Source: Symsagittifera roscoffensis
Taxonomy: Eukaryota; Xenacoelomorpha; Acoela; Convolutidae
Assembly: GCF_963678635.1 (NCBI RefSeq)
Contig: NC_087064.1
Location: 83,819,847 to 83,883,846, forward strand
Length of the DNA stretch: 64,000 nt
Direction: 5' to 3'
Below, one piece after another: positions 33,801 through 45,774 of the stretch. The position numbers and the translations under genes were made by a program. The notes beneath the pieces are model-generated. The model was not told the DNA's origin and did no database searches. It was given only the letters and a program-made list of their open reading frames with translations. Position 1 is the stretch's first letter, and every line of letters starts with the position of its first letter.

Positions 33801-36716
33801 CTACAAGAGTAGCTACGAACCAAGGAAACTGCTCGAGGTAGAAAGAGAGATGGAGGTTCCCTACCAACTCGACAACGGAAAAAGACTTCAAGTCTCAGAG
33901 GACGAAGATGAAACGAGGTTGGACGAGCGGGCAGACAGTGGGAAGTGGACGTCGGCAAAGAATGGGTCTCAAATGAACATCAGGCCCACTGGGAAGCAAG
34001 TAACTAGCGATCCTCTCGAGAAGAATAGAACGAGGAACACCTCCCGACCGTAGTGGGTGGCCCTAGAAACATTGAAGGAATTGGAAGACTGCCTAAAGAA
34101 GCTCGACAGTGGAGTGTCACGCAAACGACGCAACTGGGCTACCCAGCAGAAGGCTGAAATTAACAAATTGGAATTGGGGAGCCATCTGAGAAGAACTTGG
34201 CAGAACTTGTTGAGGGATCATTTTGAAGAAGCGATGAGGACATTCTCATCGGCGTCGCCATTGATGGCGAATCCCTTTTGTTCGAACAGAAGGACAATTG
34301 ATGTTCGCGTGGAGCCTGGTGGGATTAGAATTGGAAACGCTGACCTCTGCACGACAAGTTGAAGTTGGGTGGAAAAAGTCTAGAAATATGTCAGACATTG
34401 ATGCAACACGTTGCTAGGGATACTCAGGCTTGAGCCTGGCAAGGAGGAGAGACGCTACTTGTTTCTTGAGGTAGATAATTTCGGTGATGACTGACAGCAC
34501 CATCCTAGCATGCCAGCAAAGAGCAATTGGGAGCAAAGCAATGGAAAGGATAGTCTCAGCAGTCATCTTGAATGTGTACCAGAGTACTGGGATAGAAAAG
34601 GAGGATGGTTCGAGGCAGTCTCTAGAGAGCCACAGGAAGTTAGATGAGATACGGAGATTCTATAACAAGAAGTTCGAGGAGAAACACGACGTGCACCGTA
34701 ACTTGGCCTCGTCAGGAGAGTACTTAAAACCCAACAAGAAGGGAGAATACCAGTATGTGTCTGGAGTGATGGGGATGGCGTACAACCCTTTCTTGGACTC
34801 GGAAGCCGGAGGCGCTCACAGGAAAACTACGAGGTCGCGGAGCTACTAAAGTTCTTGGACAGAGAAGATAGTGGAAATAGACACTGTTAGAGAGAGAGAG
34901 AGACCTAACTTGGGTTTGATTCTCGAGAAGATACCAGAGGTGATAAGTGTGCCGCGTTCAAGTAAAAGAGTCGAACTGAAGATGGGTAACGGGAATGGCA
35001 TGTAGGTCACGAATCTGGGAGTAGTGTGGAAACTGCTGAGGCCCTCCTGGTGTCCCACATCCCCATGCGAGCCTGATCGAGGAAGTCACGGAGCGAGTGA
35101 GATTAGCACCAGCGGAGGACGAAGATCTGGCGACATTGAGCATAGTGCACAGACTGATCCCTGCCTCAGGCGAAGGAGTCAAGTGAAGCGACGAGTAGGG
35201 TCGGTGAAGAAAATGGAGCCGGACAGTTGTCTTGATTCGACGTGTGGAAATGGCGAGCACACCTGTGATGGACGGTCATGCGTCAGGATACAGTCCTTCC
35301 AGAAAGAAGATCTAGTCACCTGGTTTGAAGACATTACCGAGAGGGAGAAGAGTGAAATACAGAAAGTGGCTGAGTGTTACGCGAGTACCACGGTAAACCT
35401 AGCAACAGCTCTGGGATTCTTCTCGAGAATGTGCAGTCTCCAGTCACTGGAGAGGCTAGAGTCGGAACACCACTTGGTGACCTGCGTTGAGTGTGGAGTC
35501 ATGGCCCGGGGGTGTTGCAGGTAACCCAGAAACACATCAAGAGCTGGAAGGTTGGACTTGAAGCGGAAATGGGATTTCCCATGAGCGAAGTTTATGGTCT
35601 GCCTCTAAATGCGAAGTCTTTTAGTGGGGTCAGTGATGGCCAACCTATGTGGCAGCCACTATCCGTTGCACATGGCGATGGTGGAGGTATCCAGCCAAAG
35701 GGTATTGATAGACAAAGCCTTCTCAGTGCCCAAGTGCGTAAGACTGGCTCGGATGTCGCATCATTCACACCAGTTGTTGAGGAAAATCCGAGGGACAGTG
35801 CCGAAAGAAACAGAGGGACGACTTGAGTGAAATCTGGGGGGAAGAACTTTTGGGTTTGGAAAGTGAAAACATAAGTGACCACGAGAGACAAAACGTGATC
35901 GGAAAACCTATGGGTGGTGCTCCAAACCTGGAAGAGAGCGACACGTTACACGAGAAAATGATGGAACTTGAGCCTCTCCTAGAAGCCTCGGGAGAGCGCA
36001 ATCTTAGGAGCATAGACCTCACACATGGGGATTGTCCATGCCACTGTCTGGCACAAACAGTGTGGTACCCGGATCACGCGAACCTCTGCCTGATCTGGAA
36101 TGTGGAAGAAATCAGGTCGTTAAGACTGCCTGATCATCAGCAGAAGGTGACCATCTTGGTGGTGAGCACGATGCTGGCTCTACAATGGATTGAAGAAAAT
36201 GTAACGAAGTATCGGGAATTGAAGACGCCGACGGCAGAGTCGAATTACGCGATAGATTTCAGCAGGAGACTCGAGTTGTTTGAGACTGCATGCAAGGTAT
36301 TCGCCATACCAATGGAAGTCAGACACGTATGGAGCCGCTTAAGGTTCTTTCCTTGGTTTCGAGCTACGTTGACGTCCTGGTTGTAAATGATAATGAACGA
36401 TGATATGAGGAAATATCAGAAGGAACATCGACAATTACAGGCCGAGATAGGACCGGAGGCTTTCAGGAGATCTCTGCTGACCCATCGAAATGCGATCACA
36501 ACGGGGTGAAAAAGAGTTGGTAGAGTGTCCAGAAACAATACCAAGGCGAGAGAGTCGATACTAGAGGAAGACTTGGCGAAGAACATGAGCCTGAGTCTGC
36601 ACAATTCCTTCTGTTTGAACCGAGAGTCGAGGGTGAAGAGTTTGCCCAATCAAGCGAAGAGATTGCAGGAGCAAAGGGAATGGATGCGGTCCTATGAACA
36701 GCTGAAAGCCTGAGAA
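27866..36716 (+). pseudogene. ORF-X copy 3, whole length, multiple lesions
   Basis: Begins at ATGGCAGATCGATTT (27866) but codon 6 is TGA where copy 4 has TGG (Trp). A 4-bp insertion follows near 27975. A charged coiled coil with repeated (E/D)RDQA units is at about 28330-28520. An intact SGNH hydrolase lies in the frame starting at 28548: LIVGDSLLR (GDS, nt 29097-29105), SFAGAAM (block II Gly), MIGTNDVS (GTND, nt 29244-29255) and SDGIHFDRP (Asp...His, nt 29532-29543). The degenerate SGNH-like domain follows (ILAGSEFEGTSP, FAGMNDHLH), cut by an inverted segment at 30904-31262. A TAG at 31758 and many frame changes follow. C-terminal motifs CGNGEHTCDGRSCVRIQS (35245-35300) and PCHCLAQTVWYPDHANLC are still readable. 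Confidence 0.8.
30904..31262 (-). repeat. Inverted duplicate of downstream ORF-X sequence
   Basis: Read on the minus strand this segment encodes the acidic part of ORF-X (DKRSGPVEDRFRRILERRR, TLSEAGEDMEVGNTP, LTSSPRK) that lies in plus orientation at about 32785-33137. It replaces about 320 bp of the SGNH-like region. The word AAGACGAAGGAGAA occurs inverted at the left border (30890-30904) and direct at the right border (31265-31278), suggesting a fold-back or template-switch event. Confidence 0.75.
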
Positions 36717-37259
36717 GAGATCGTGATTAGCTCCGATGACGAAGAGGCACTGTTGATGCAGATCACGGTGTCAAATACATCTGGGTCTGGTACCTCGAGG
36801 GCGAAGAACGCGAGGTGAGCAGGTGGCTCAATGGGGAATTCTAGAGTCTTGAGTCTTGAGAGGGAAAGAAAGGGGCTCAAGGGTGAACTTGGATGAAATC
36901 TAGGTTCACGAAAAAGAAATTTTAACAAATGGGATATTGTTATTATTATGTTGTAATCTATTATATGAATCAAAATGCTGCATGACAATTTCCTGATTGA
37001 TAGGACAAAAGAAATTTTAAATTACTAGCTTAAAAAGCGAAAACTCACAGGTGCAGGTGTGTGCAGATTTTGATAGCTGTTTAGCGATATGGTGAAAATT
37101 TTTATGGTTGTGAATTTTGGGGTGTAGATAAACTTAAGTCTGCTGCAAACTTCTGTAAATGACCACTGGCACTGTATCTTGAGTAACACCTCGGATTTCT
37201 GGGGATTCACTGACAGACGGCAGCACGCGATGAGGACATCGATCTGGAGTCCGGGAGTA
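36717..37259 (+). other. 3' untranslated region upstream of LTR-3
   Basis: Non-coding tail after ORF-X copy 3, parallel to 56729-57224 after copy 4. It contains the purine-rich stretch GAGAGGGAAAGAAAGGGG (about 36859) and the segment GATGAGGACATCGATCTGGA just before the LTR, with CCGGGAGTA adjacent to the LTR as a possible weak polypurine tract. No gene is seen. Confidence 0.55.
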
Positions 37260-38159
37260 TGTGCCAGTCGGTCATATCTGGAAGTTTGACCTTCAGGAAC
37301 ACAAAAACACGTGGTTTTGGAATGAAGTTTTATTTTTCAAAAATCCGAATGGAGCCTGTCATGCTCAGTTTTCTCGCGACAACTGAAAAAATCAAATATA
37401 AAATCAGAAATACCGAATTACAATAGCGGGAAAATTGTCAAATATACTCAGTGGGAAATTGCTATTCGCAATTTCCATCGTAGAAAACTAGAGTAGAGCT
37501 GTCCTATCTGATATAGGAGACCGAACAAATACAAGAGCAGAGCAAGAATCGACTGGACCAGAGTGAACCTTCAACGGAAAGGCAGACAACTGAAGTCTCC
37601 CAATGGTCCAGATCCAGAACTATATTCTTGAGTTAAAACTTATTTCCTTTGATTGGAACTCATCGTTAGAAAACTTCTTGAGTTATATTCGATTATATTT
37701 ATGCTAGAGTCATTAATTAGTTTAATTACTCTGTTTCTCAAGCGTGCTGCTATGTAAGTACCAAATTTAATTTTCTCGAGCGCACTTTATAATAAGTATG
37801 TTGAGGTAAGGCGAGTTTTAGGTTGATCCATCTGAAATGGATCAAAGTTCCACTGTCCAATAAAAAGTAACTTAACGGATTGTTCCGACCCTGTTTTCAA
37901 CGGCGTTCGTGTATTTTGGGTATTTTGAGACCTAAGTATGGGGACGTTCTTATTTTCTAGAGTGGGGGGGGGGGGGCATTTTGGTAGTGGCCTTTAAGCT
38001 GTAACGGGTTCTAGTCTCATGTCGCAAGCGAACCGAATTGGCTCCGACCGTTTTTGAGGTAGAAAAACACAAGAGATAGTGTCCCTGACTCTTGAGCCAA
38101 TGGTTATAGGGCCTATTTTTCTTAAGCCTCATATGTGACCGAAGTAGGCGACTGTTACA
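37260..38159 (+). repeat. LTR-3
   Basis: A 900-bp LTR with TGTGCCAGTCG at its start and CGACTGTTACA at its end. It holds the hairpin at 37823-37845, AATAAA at 37859-37864 and a long G run near 37966-37976. It acts as the 3' LTR of the copy-3 unit and the 5' LTR of the 37260-58095 unit, a shared-LTR tandem arrangement. Its first 300 bp differs visibly from LTR-1, LTR-2 and LTR-4. Confidence 0.85.
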
Positions 38160-39624
38160 AGACGTGACTGGAACAGGTGACCAGCCAAGTGGGAAAGTGG
38201 TGCTGGTGATCAGGTGCAGGACAAGTCAAGGAAACAACCAGCACGGAATCAGAGCAACAAGAGAGGACGGGGGTGTTCTCAGGTTGGTCAAACGGGTATC
38301 GTTAAAGTCCACATTACATTACAGGAGATAAGTGTAAAATTGGATAAGCGGAACCCCACTGTTTTGAGGAAGTTTTTACTCAAGCAGGCCTGGAAACATG
38401 TTATACGGTTTTCTCTCGAGAGTTTTAGCACCCAGCGCTTAAGGTAAATCTCGGCTTAAGAGGGTGGCTAAAGAGGGGGAGGTTAGAAGGGGGTCTGGTG
38501 AGGTTAGAGATTGGTGGTTGTAAAGTGTAAAAAGGGGGGACACATTAGAGTAACTAATTGATCGGCATCATTTATTTTTTTTTCTTCTCTGTTCAAATTT
38601 TGATGCTTTTGGTAAAAAGTTTTAATCGGTTTCGGATAATCAGGTGATCACAAGACACCTCGAACAAAATGGGTTTCAACTTGCATCAAAAAGAGAAAAA
38701 ATTACAAGGAGGTTGGTAATTCTAACTTTTGGCCAGTAGGATTCGGTTTTTTTTTGGGAAAATTTTTACTAGAGCTCAAGTGGTGGTACAAGGTACAGTG
38801 GTTCAAGGCAGTCTTGGGACAGGCAGTCTTCGGACAGGCAGTCTTGGGACAGGCAGTCTTGGGACAGCAGTCTTGGGATAGGCAGTCTTGGGACAGGCAG
38901 TCTTGGGACAGGCAGTCCTGGGACAGGCAGTCTTGGGACAGGCAGTCTTGGGACAGGCAGTCTTGGGACAGGCAGTCTTGGGACAGGCAGTCTTGGGACA
39001 GGCAGTCTTGGGACAGGCAGTCTTGGGACAGGCAGTCTTGGGACAGGCAGTCTTGGGACAGGCAGTCTTGGGACAGGCAGTCTTGGTACATGCAGTCTTC
39101 GGACAGGCAGTCTTGGGACAGGCAGTCTTGGGACAGGGCAGTCTGGGGACAGTACCAGAAAGTTTTAGGACAGTACCGGAAAGTCTTGGGACAGTAACAG
39201 AAAGTCTTGGGACAGCACCAGAAAGTCTTGGGACAGTACCAGAAAGTCTTGGGACAGTACCTAGAAGTCTTGGGACAGTACCTAGAAGTCTTGGGACAGC
39301 ACTGGGGAAGTCTTGGGACAGTACATAGAAGTGTTGGGACAGTACCGGGAGGTCTTGGGACGGTACAAAAAAGTGGTGGGACGGTACTAAAGGGTCTTAA
39401 GACAGGTCGAAATAACTAGATCAAAAGCAATAGGACTAGTCGGAACGTTAAATCGCGATAGATCCGATTCTGTTGGGATCACGAATTAGTAAAATTTTAA
39501 TAAATCTTAAAAGGGAAGAGGAACGTTGTTTTTTAGTATTATATTTATTATCAGAAACTTTTTCCTTAGAATAGAATTTTGTAAATAGTAAAATTGTAAA
39601 TAGAAATAATTGTAAATAAAAATC
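38160..39624 (+). other. 5' leader of the giant element
   Basis: Non-coding leader between LTR-3 and the first gag ATG. It starts AGACGTGACTGGAACAGG, which differs from the PBS-like region after the other LTRs; TGGAACAGGTGACC at 38169 could be an alternative primer site, but this is uncertain. A compound minisatellite occupies 38807-39420. No gene is supported; the Cys/Gln-rich open frames are products of the minisatellite. Confidence 0.55.
38807..39420 (+). repeat. Compound minisatellite (15-bp then 21-bp units)
   Basis: GGCAGTCTTGGGACA is repeated about 23 times from 38807 to about 39150, with single-base variants near the left edge and one unit shortened. It then passes into about 13 copies of a 21-bp unit (GTACCAGAAAGTCTTGGGACA and variants) up to about 39420. 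Both share the core GTCTTGGGACAG, so the longer unit seems derived from the same seed. Confidence 0.92.
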
Positions 39625-42016
39625 ATGAGACGGAGCAGGGTACCGATAGCTGAAAAAAGAGCTAAGGATTCAAAGACAAAACATAACTCGTGGCAACGAA
39701 AAGTGACAACGGTTGGCCCAAGAATAACAAGGAAGAAATTTTCAGTGAGCATGGTCAACACAAGAAGTTCAAGAGAGAACAAGACAAAAGAGGGCGCTGA
39801 GGGGAAACAAACGGAACCCGCCATTGAGATTGACCTAGAAACACCAGACCAGAGTATTGATGAGGTGGAGAAGAAGACAACGGAGTCGACACCGATGCCG
39901 AATGCAGAAGAACAAAATCAAAAGTCGATGGAATTCTCACCGATAGACACTGTCGAGGACACGACGGGCAACACGCCAGAAACAGTAAAGGACGAATCTC
40001 AAGCAAAAAGAACGTCATTCACAGAGAGGATAGCAATGATGGTTGGAATGAAATCGAGAGACATAGTGACGGAAGAACCGAAAGCCAAGAAAGGAAAACA
40101 TTTGGAACAGTTTCCACGATAACAACAGAGGCCAACCAAGACGATGACTAGGTTAAATAGGGGGCAGCAGCCAACAATATGGCAAAAGCTGATCACGAAA
40201 CAACAACTCCTCTTAAACTGTGTGATTTGATGGCGAAGTTAGACCAAATCGACAAGAAACTAAAGCGCGGCGAGGAGGATAGAGAAGTGATAAAGAACGA
40301 ATTAAGATACAACAAACACGAGTACCTGGACAACTATTTCAATCTGGCGAGGGCGACGGAGAAAAAGCTTCAGCAGATGTCAGACAAGGTAGAGGCCACT
40401 AACGGAGAGCTAGATAGGAACATCAAAAAAGAAATGCAAGAATTGAAGTAACGGTATGACGCTGTGAACACGAGAATGGACACAAGGAGAAGGGACCAGG
40501 CTGAGAGTTCATGTGCCATACAGGCAAAACTAGATGCCACCTTGAGAAATTCTACATCACAAGACAGGCCGGTAACGGATCGAACGCAAAGTAACAGAGT
40601 TGATTTCGTGGAACCACAACGGAACAAACGGCAGTCAACACCGTTACCATTACCCCGGGATGCAGCGAGCACAGCACCGGGGGGGGGGGGGGAAGACAAC
40701 CATGAAAAGTGGAACCGCAATTACGACGAGTGGTCCAAGTGGTTCCATGACCTACAATAATGCGGGACCTGATGCAATGACGTGGGCTAGCCCCTGGGAA
40801 ATGATGAATAGAACACTGGAAGCGTTCGCTACGAGAATACTGAATCGAGTGAGAGAGGAGGTGGCAAATCCAGGAAAACCTTCAAGAAGCCAAAAGAATT
40901 TAAGGATGACTCAGATGGATGCATCGATACTTGGGTAGAAGCCATGAGACTACATTTGGAGCAGGACAACTTGAACGACGAGAGACAAGCCTGCACAGCG
41001 ATACTCAGTAACTTAGAAGGCACGGCGTTGAAATGCGTAGTTGCAAAGAAGGAAGAGGAACGCGACACAGCGGACAAGATCTTCGAGGTATTGTTGAATC
41101 GATTCGGGTCAGGCATGAAGGGTCACCAAGCGATGATGAGATTCAAAAAAAGAAGGCAAAGGGACGATGAATCAATTGATCGGTTCCTAGATGATCTCGA
41201 GAGCTTGAGACGAAGGAGTGATCCTGAAGAGTCAACAAACAGAAGGAACTTTAGCATCGCCTCGAAGTTCATCGATGGGGTGAAAAGTGACGACTTGAGA
41301 ACAATGTTAGCAACGTACTATACACTGTCGAAAGATAGGGCACCGACTCCAGAAGAGATGAGACAGAAGTCAAGAGAGTACATGCTAATGAAACCCAAGA
41401 AATACTCATATTCGGATAACAGGAACATGCAAGGGGGGAGTCAGCCACAAAGGTCAAACGTAGATCATGCGCAAACATGGACAAACGTAGATCATGCGCA
41501 AACTGCGGGTCAGCTGATCATCACGTGGTGGATTGCACAACATACAAACATGGCATGAAGAGTCTGGGATATGGACCCGATGAGGAAGATATGAGCCAGA
41601 TAGAAGAACACGAGTTCTATAGTGGCTTGATCATCAAGATAGGTGCTATATGTTTCTTCTGCAATCAAGAGGGGCACTTCAGGATGGACTGTCCTTTGTT
41701 TTGGGAGGCAGTCAAGAACCAGAGTCACCCCAAGCATAAGTTGGCGTTAGCGGCGGTGCAGAATCAGAGAAACAGACAAACTGAGTTTGAAACAAAAAAT
41801 TCGGAAGCACCGAGTGCGGAACTGCCAACGAAGACGGTGAAAGCTGTAACGCAAGTCAGCAGTGCAATAGAGGCCACGTCCAGGAATGCCCTAACGATAA
41901 ATTATGAGAAGGCGGCGGCAGAGGCTATTAACAAAGTGAAACAGGACCTAGTGACGAAGGAAATAGAGCAACGATTGAAACAGGAGATCAAAAAGCAGAG
42001 ATTAAACGGACAATAG
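39625..42016 (+). pseudogene. gag of giant element (frameshifted)
   Basis: Opens at ATG 39625 with a basic N-terminus (MRRSRVPIAEKRAKDSK) and a Glu/Thr/Ser-rich region, broken by a stop at 40120. A charged coiled-coil stretch (40179-40451) follows, ending in TAA, then a frameshift around the G run at 40680-40691. The capsid-like core is in the frame at about 40862-41440, with CIDTWVEAMRLHLEQ, ILSNLEGTALKCVVAKK, FEVLLNRFGSG and RRQRDDESIDRFLDDLESL. A 22-bp tandem duplication near 41456-41500 shifts the frame. Two CCHC zinc knuckles follow: CANCGSADHHVVDC and CFFCNQEGHFRMDC. The same core is found at 63605-64000 in the neighbouring element, which supports it as gag. Confidence 0.8.
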
Positions 42017-42024
42017 GTTGGTCG

Positions 42025-43259
42025 GTGCCAGTGCCAGAAGCCGTAGCACGGTCGACAAAGAGTGGAAGTTGCAACCCTCTGAAAATGGTGACGGGAAAGC
42101 CATTCGGCATAACAAAGATCGGAGCCAGGATAATGTCAATAATCAGTGTAGGCGGCCATGAAGTAACGAGGAACTTGAACGAACCCAGCGACCAGACAAT
42201 AATGCACATTGATGGTTACGCAGATTACTTGAGTGCAATAAGCCCACAGACGACTTCTAGAGTCTTGAGGGCGCTACTCACAAGAGGTGGCAGCAAGTCA
42301 GTCCGTGTTGAGAATAGGTATACAGAAGCTTATGGTCCGCATGAGGTGATGTTAAATATAGATGGGATAAACATCTATAAGAAAACCATGATAACATGTG
42401 ATGAAGATCTAGCGGGACAGATCTACTTGGGCAAAGAAGAACTAAAAGTGAGATCGATTGGACACTGCGCCATGCTGGAAGAAGATGCAATGCACATCGG
42501 GACGGAAGCGGACGTATCAGCACATGTGCTTGACATAAGTGGCAAGAAGACTCAGTTACGTGGGTTACTTGATATGGGAGCAGTCTTGAGTGTTATACCC
42601 ATCGAAACTTGGGAACGGACTCAAGAATATGGCTATCAGCTGCGAACAAAGGGGCGCTGCGGGTACTAGGCAGAACACCAATAATAGCCCTAAATCTATG
42701 GGAACGCAACCTGTGGATGAGCTTTCTTGTGGTGGAGAACCTAGACAAGTCTGACCAGTTCATTTTAGGCAGAGAGTTCATCAGGAACTTCGACGTAACG
42801 ATTGGTCTAAACAATGCCATGTTCAGGATTCGAAACCCGGATAGGAAGTACGTAATTAAACCGGTAAATCTGATAATGGCAAATGAGAATAAAGTGCCCG
42901 TGTTCTTGAGTAGAAGGGTAAGGCTGAAAGCGAACGAAGCGGCAGTTGTAGGCTTACGGATGAAAAACTATAACGAATTAAGTGATAGTAAGCAAGTATG
43001 CATAGTCCCCAATCCAAACAGTCAAAGTGCTGCTGTTTTAGGAAGATCCTTCTCGATAACCAAGAGCTTGTTGAATACTCTTGACATACCCATACCAATC
43101 CAGAGGGGGAGGAAGTTGGGATATGCCTTAACCGTGAAAACTCGATATGAACTGACTGAAAAAGTAAAAAAGAATGAAATACTTCAATGTCCCAATCACA
43201 GGGACAAGATTTGCATCTTGAGACGATTGAATAAAATAAAAAATCATCAGGTGTTGTAA
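42025..43259 (+). pseudogene. Aspartic protease region of pol
   Basis: Protease-like domain in two frames. The active-site loop is LLDMGAVLSVIP (42562-42600), where the usual DTG/DSG triad reads DMG. This is either a decay mutation or an unusual active site. The downstream half is WMSFLVVENLDKSDQFILGREFIRNFDVTI (about 42715-42810), typical of the flap-to-C-terminal part of gypsy proteases before RT. The upstream 180 codons (MPVPEAVARSTKSG onward) are not recognised. A frame change near 42605 disables this copy. Confidence 0.7.
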
Positions 43260-44820
43260 AGTCACTTAAGTCAGAAACAGATGATGGACTCTCGAGTTGT
43301 TCATATTTCCCAGAAAGACCAACACTAGTGGATATGGAATTGGATAAACCAGTTTTACCTGAAATAGAGCATTTAAGGGGCAAGGTAACGGATGAACAGC
43401 TCGAGGCCATCAAGAACGTACTAGAGCGGAACGAGGAAGTTTTTTCGAGACATAAGGCAGACATTGGGTGTTGTAATTTTGTTGAACATGAAATAGAGCT
43501 TGAGGAGTCTGCGGTACCGCACAGGGAGGGGGCGAGGCGCATGACCCCACACAAATCGGATGCGTGTAGGAAAGAGATAGAGACACTACTAGAGTATGAT
43601 ATGATAGAACCATCCAAATCACCGTGGGCGTGTGGAGTATTGATGGCCAAAAAGAAAGGCGACCAATTGAGGTTTTGTTGTGAATTTTGGTATCTGAACT
43701 CCGTCACGGTGAAGGATGCCTATCCCATACCTAGGATTGATGAAAGCCTCTCGAAGTTAGGTGATGCAAAATTTTTTACGACTCTTGATTTAAGTTCGGC
43801 TTTTTGGCAGGTCCCGTAGAGGAAGCAGGACAGGGACAAAACAAGGTTCGCCTGCAAGTTGGGGCTGTTTCAATGGAAACGGATGCCATTTGGTCTTTGC
43901 AATGCCACGGCTACATTTCAACGGTTGATGGCACATGCATTGATAGGCGTGACAAAAAGTATGGCGATCTGGTAACGTGCTACGTGGATGACGTGGTAAT
44001 AGCGACGCCTACACTCGAAGATCACATAGACCGACTGGACGAGGTGTTTGCATGCATGAAAAGGTCGGGGCTAAAAGTGTGAGATACTCAAGGATTCGAT
44101 AAAATACTTGGGGAGGATGGTGGAAAAGCACGGCATCAGACAAGATCCAGATGCAGTTGAAGCAGTTCTAACTTGGAAGTCGTCAAAAACGGAACACCAG
44201 TTGATGAGCTTCCTGGGTTTTGCGAACTAATACAGGGAATTCATCAAGGGCTACGCGGATAAGGTATACCCGATGCAACAATTAATGAGACACAAAGGCA
44301 AGAAGTTCACGAGGAACAACGCAGCTGAAGAATCATTCTAGAGAATAAAGAAAGAGTTGTGCGAGGCACCGGTGTTAGGGATGCCAACGGAGAAAGGGAT
44401 GTACGTGCTGGATACGGATGCGTCGGTATCCGTGATTTCTGGAATTCGCCATCAAGAACAAGAATGGAACGGGAGGGGAGGACAGTCTTGAGACCAATAG
44501 CGTACGGGAGCAAAGTCTTGAGTGATACGGAAATGAAGTACGGGGCGCCGAAAGCGGAGATGTTCGCGGTGGTTACCTTTGTCGCGAAATATAGAGCATA
44601 CCTAGGCAGTGAGCCATTCAAGCTGCGAGTCGACAACAGGGCACTCAGCTGGCTGAAGCCGTACTCAATGGACCAGAGCAACATTGGGAGGTGGATAGTT
44701 CGCCTGGACGGGTACAACATGATAATTGAGCACAGAACAAGAGACAAACATCAAAATGCCGATAGCTTGAGTAAGAAGACGGAGTTCTACGAGAGACAGG
44801 AACAGAGGGAGGCGAATAGG
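43260..44820 (+). pseudogene. Reverse transcriptase and RNase H of pol
   Basis: The RT fingers and palm are recognised by EPSKSPWACGVLMAKKK, YPIPRIDESLSKLGDAKFF and TLDLSSAFWQVP (motif A Asp, about 43785), all Ty3/gypsy-like. After a stop at 43817, further motifs follow. The catalytic YVDDVVIA is at 43981-44004. RNase H follows with AYGSKVLSDTEMKYG, LRVDNRALSWLK and HRTRDKHQNADSLSK (44500-44780). Stops at 43817, 44080, 44228 and 44339 (approximate) and several frame changes show decay. Confidence 0.85.
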
Positions 44821-45774
44821 CCAGAAATAAAAGAAGGCTTCTCCTTCATGGATAAGGAAACGTATGATAGTCTTCCACTCATGAGATGGCTCGACAAGTC
44901 AGCAAAACCGATAGAAGATCATCCCGAATTACCAAAAGAGCCTCCAGAGAAAACAATCTTGAAGAAGACCCGAGGGATGCCGATAGGGATAATGCTCAAG
45001 TCAAAAATTGTGAGGGAGACGCTCAAGGCGAAAGGCTATGTACTCAACCAGGTAGAAACGGGAGAAGCACAGATAGATGAGGACTTGATGAGATTACTCG
45101 AGAAACTGGCAGATGATAATTCCGTGATCGAAGGAAAGGGTAAGGAGGAACCGGAAGTCACGATACTGCGAAGAAGTGAGACAGTTGGCGGCGAAAACTC
45201 CTTAGAAGAGAGTAATCCTGATGGGAAAGAAGTCGTGCAGTCACTGGTTGACGAAATCCCTGAAGACATACTTGAGCGGACTCGGGTTAGGAAAAAGAAA
45301 GTGGCTTTTAAGGAGGAAGCTGAACACCTTGGAAAAGGTCAAGAGTCCGGGGAGTGGCCCACAGAGGAAGGAGATGCTGGAGAAGAAACATTGTCCAGGG
45401 AGTGTGAAGAATGGGATGAAGATTCGGAGAATAGCAGCGACGACCAAGATATTCTGTGCATGATACTGGCGGAAGAGAAGATGAGACACCGCGACAGGGA
45501 GCTGCAGACGGATCCCTCATCAAGAACATATAACTTGGATCAGCAAGAAGTGCGAGGAGGTGAAGAACTTGAGAAAATTGCGGTATCGATGAAACCGTTC
45601 AGGGAACTATTATGCAACTCGAATGTCAGAACAAATCTGGTGCCAGAAGACGATAGAAAAATCATGAAAATGATAGTATGCGTAAAGCTGAAAGATGACA
45701 TCCACAACCCTGGGGAAATGAACGGTCACATAATGGCACTAAAGGAACATGTCAATAAGGGCCCAAAAGAATGA
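44821..45774 (+). pseudogene. Long acidic spacer between RNase H and integrase
   Basis: The open frame that contains RNase H runs on for about 315 codons of Glu/Lys/Asp-rich sequence (for example EEEPEVTILRR-like and ECEEWDEDSENSSDDQD stretches) before integrase starts in another frame. Gypsy pols usually have only a short linker here. I recognise no domain. The frame is intact over this stretch, unlike the flanking enzymatic parts. Confidence 0.6.

Noticed and set aside
38702-39197. Gln/Asp/Ser-repeat or Cys-repeat proteins in several frames
   Set aside because: They are direct translations of the 15-bp minisatellite in each frame, with no independent coding evidence.
38807-39420. Regular short repeats that might be read as a CRISPR array
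   Set aside because: Units are directly adjacent with no unique spacers, and the context is an animal LTR element; this is a minisatellite.
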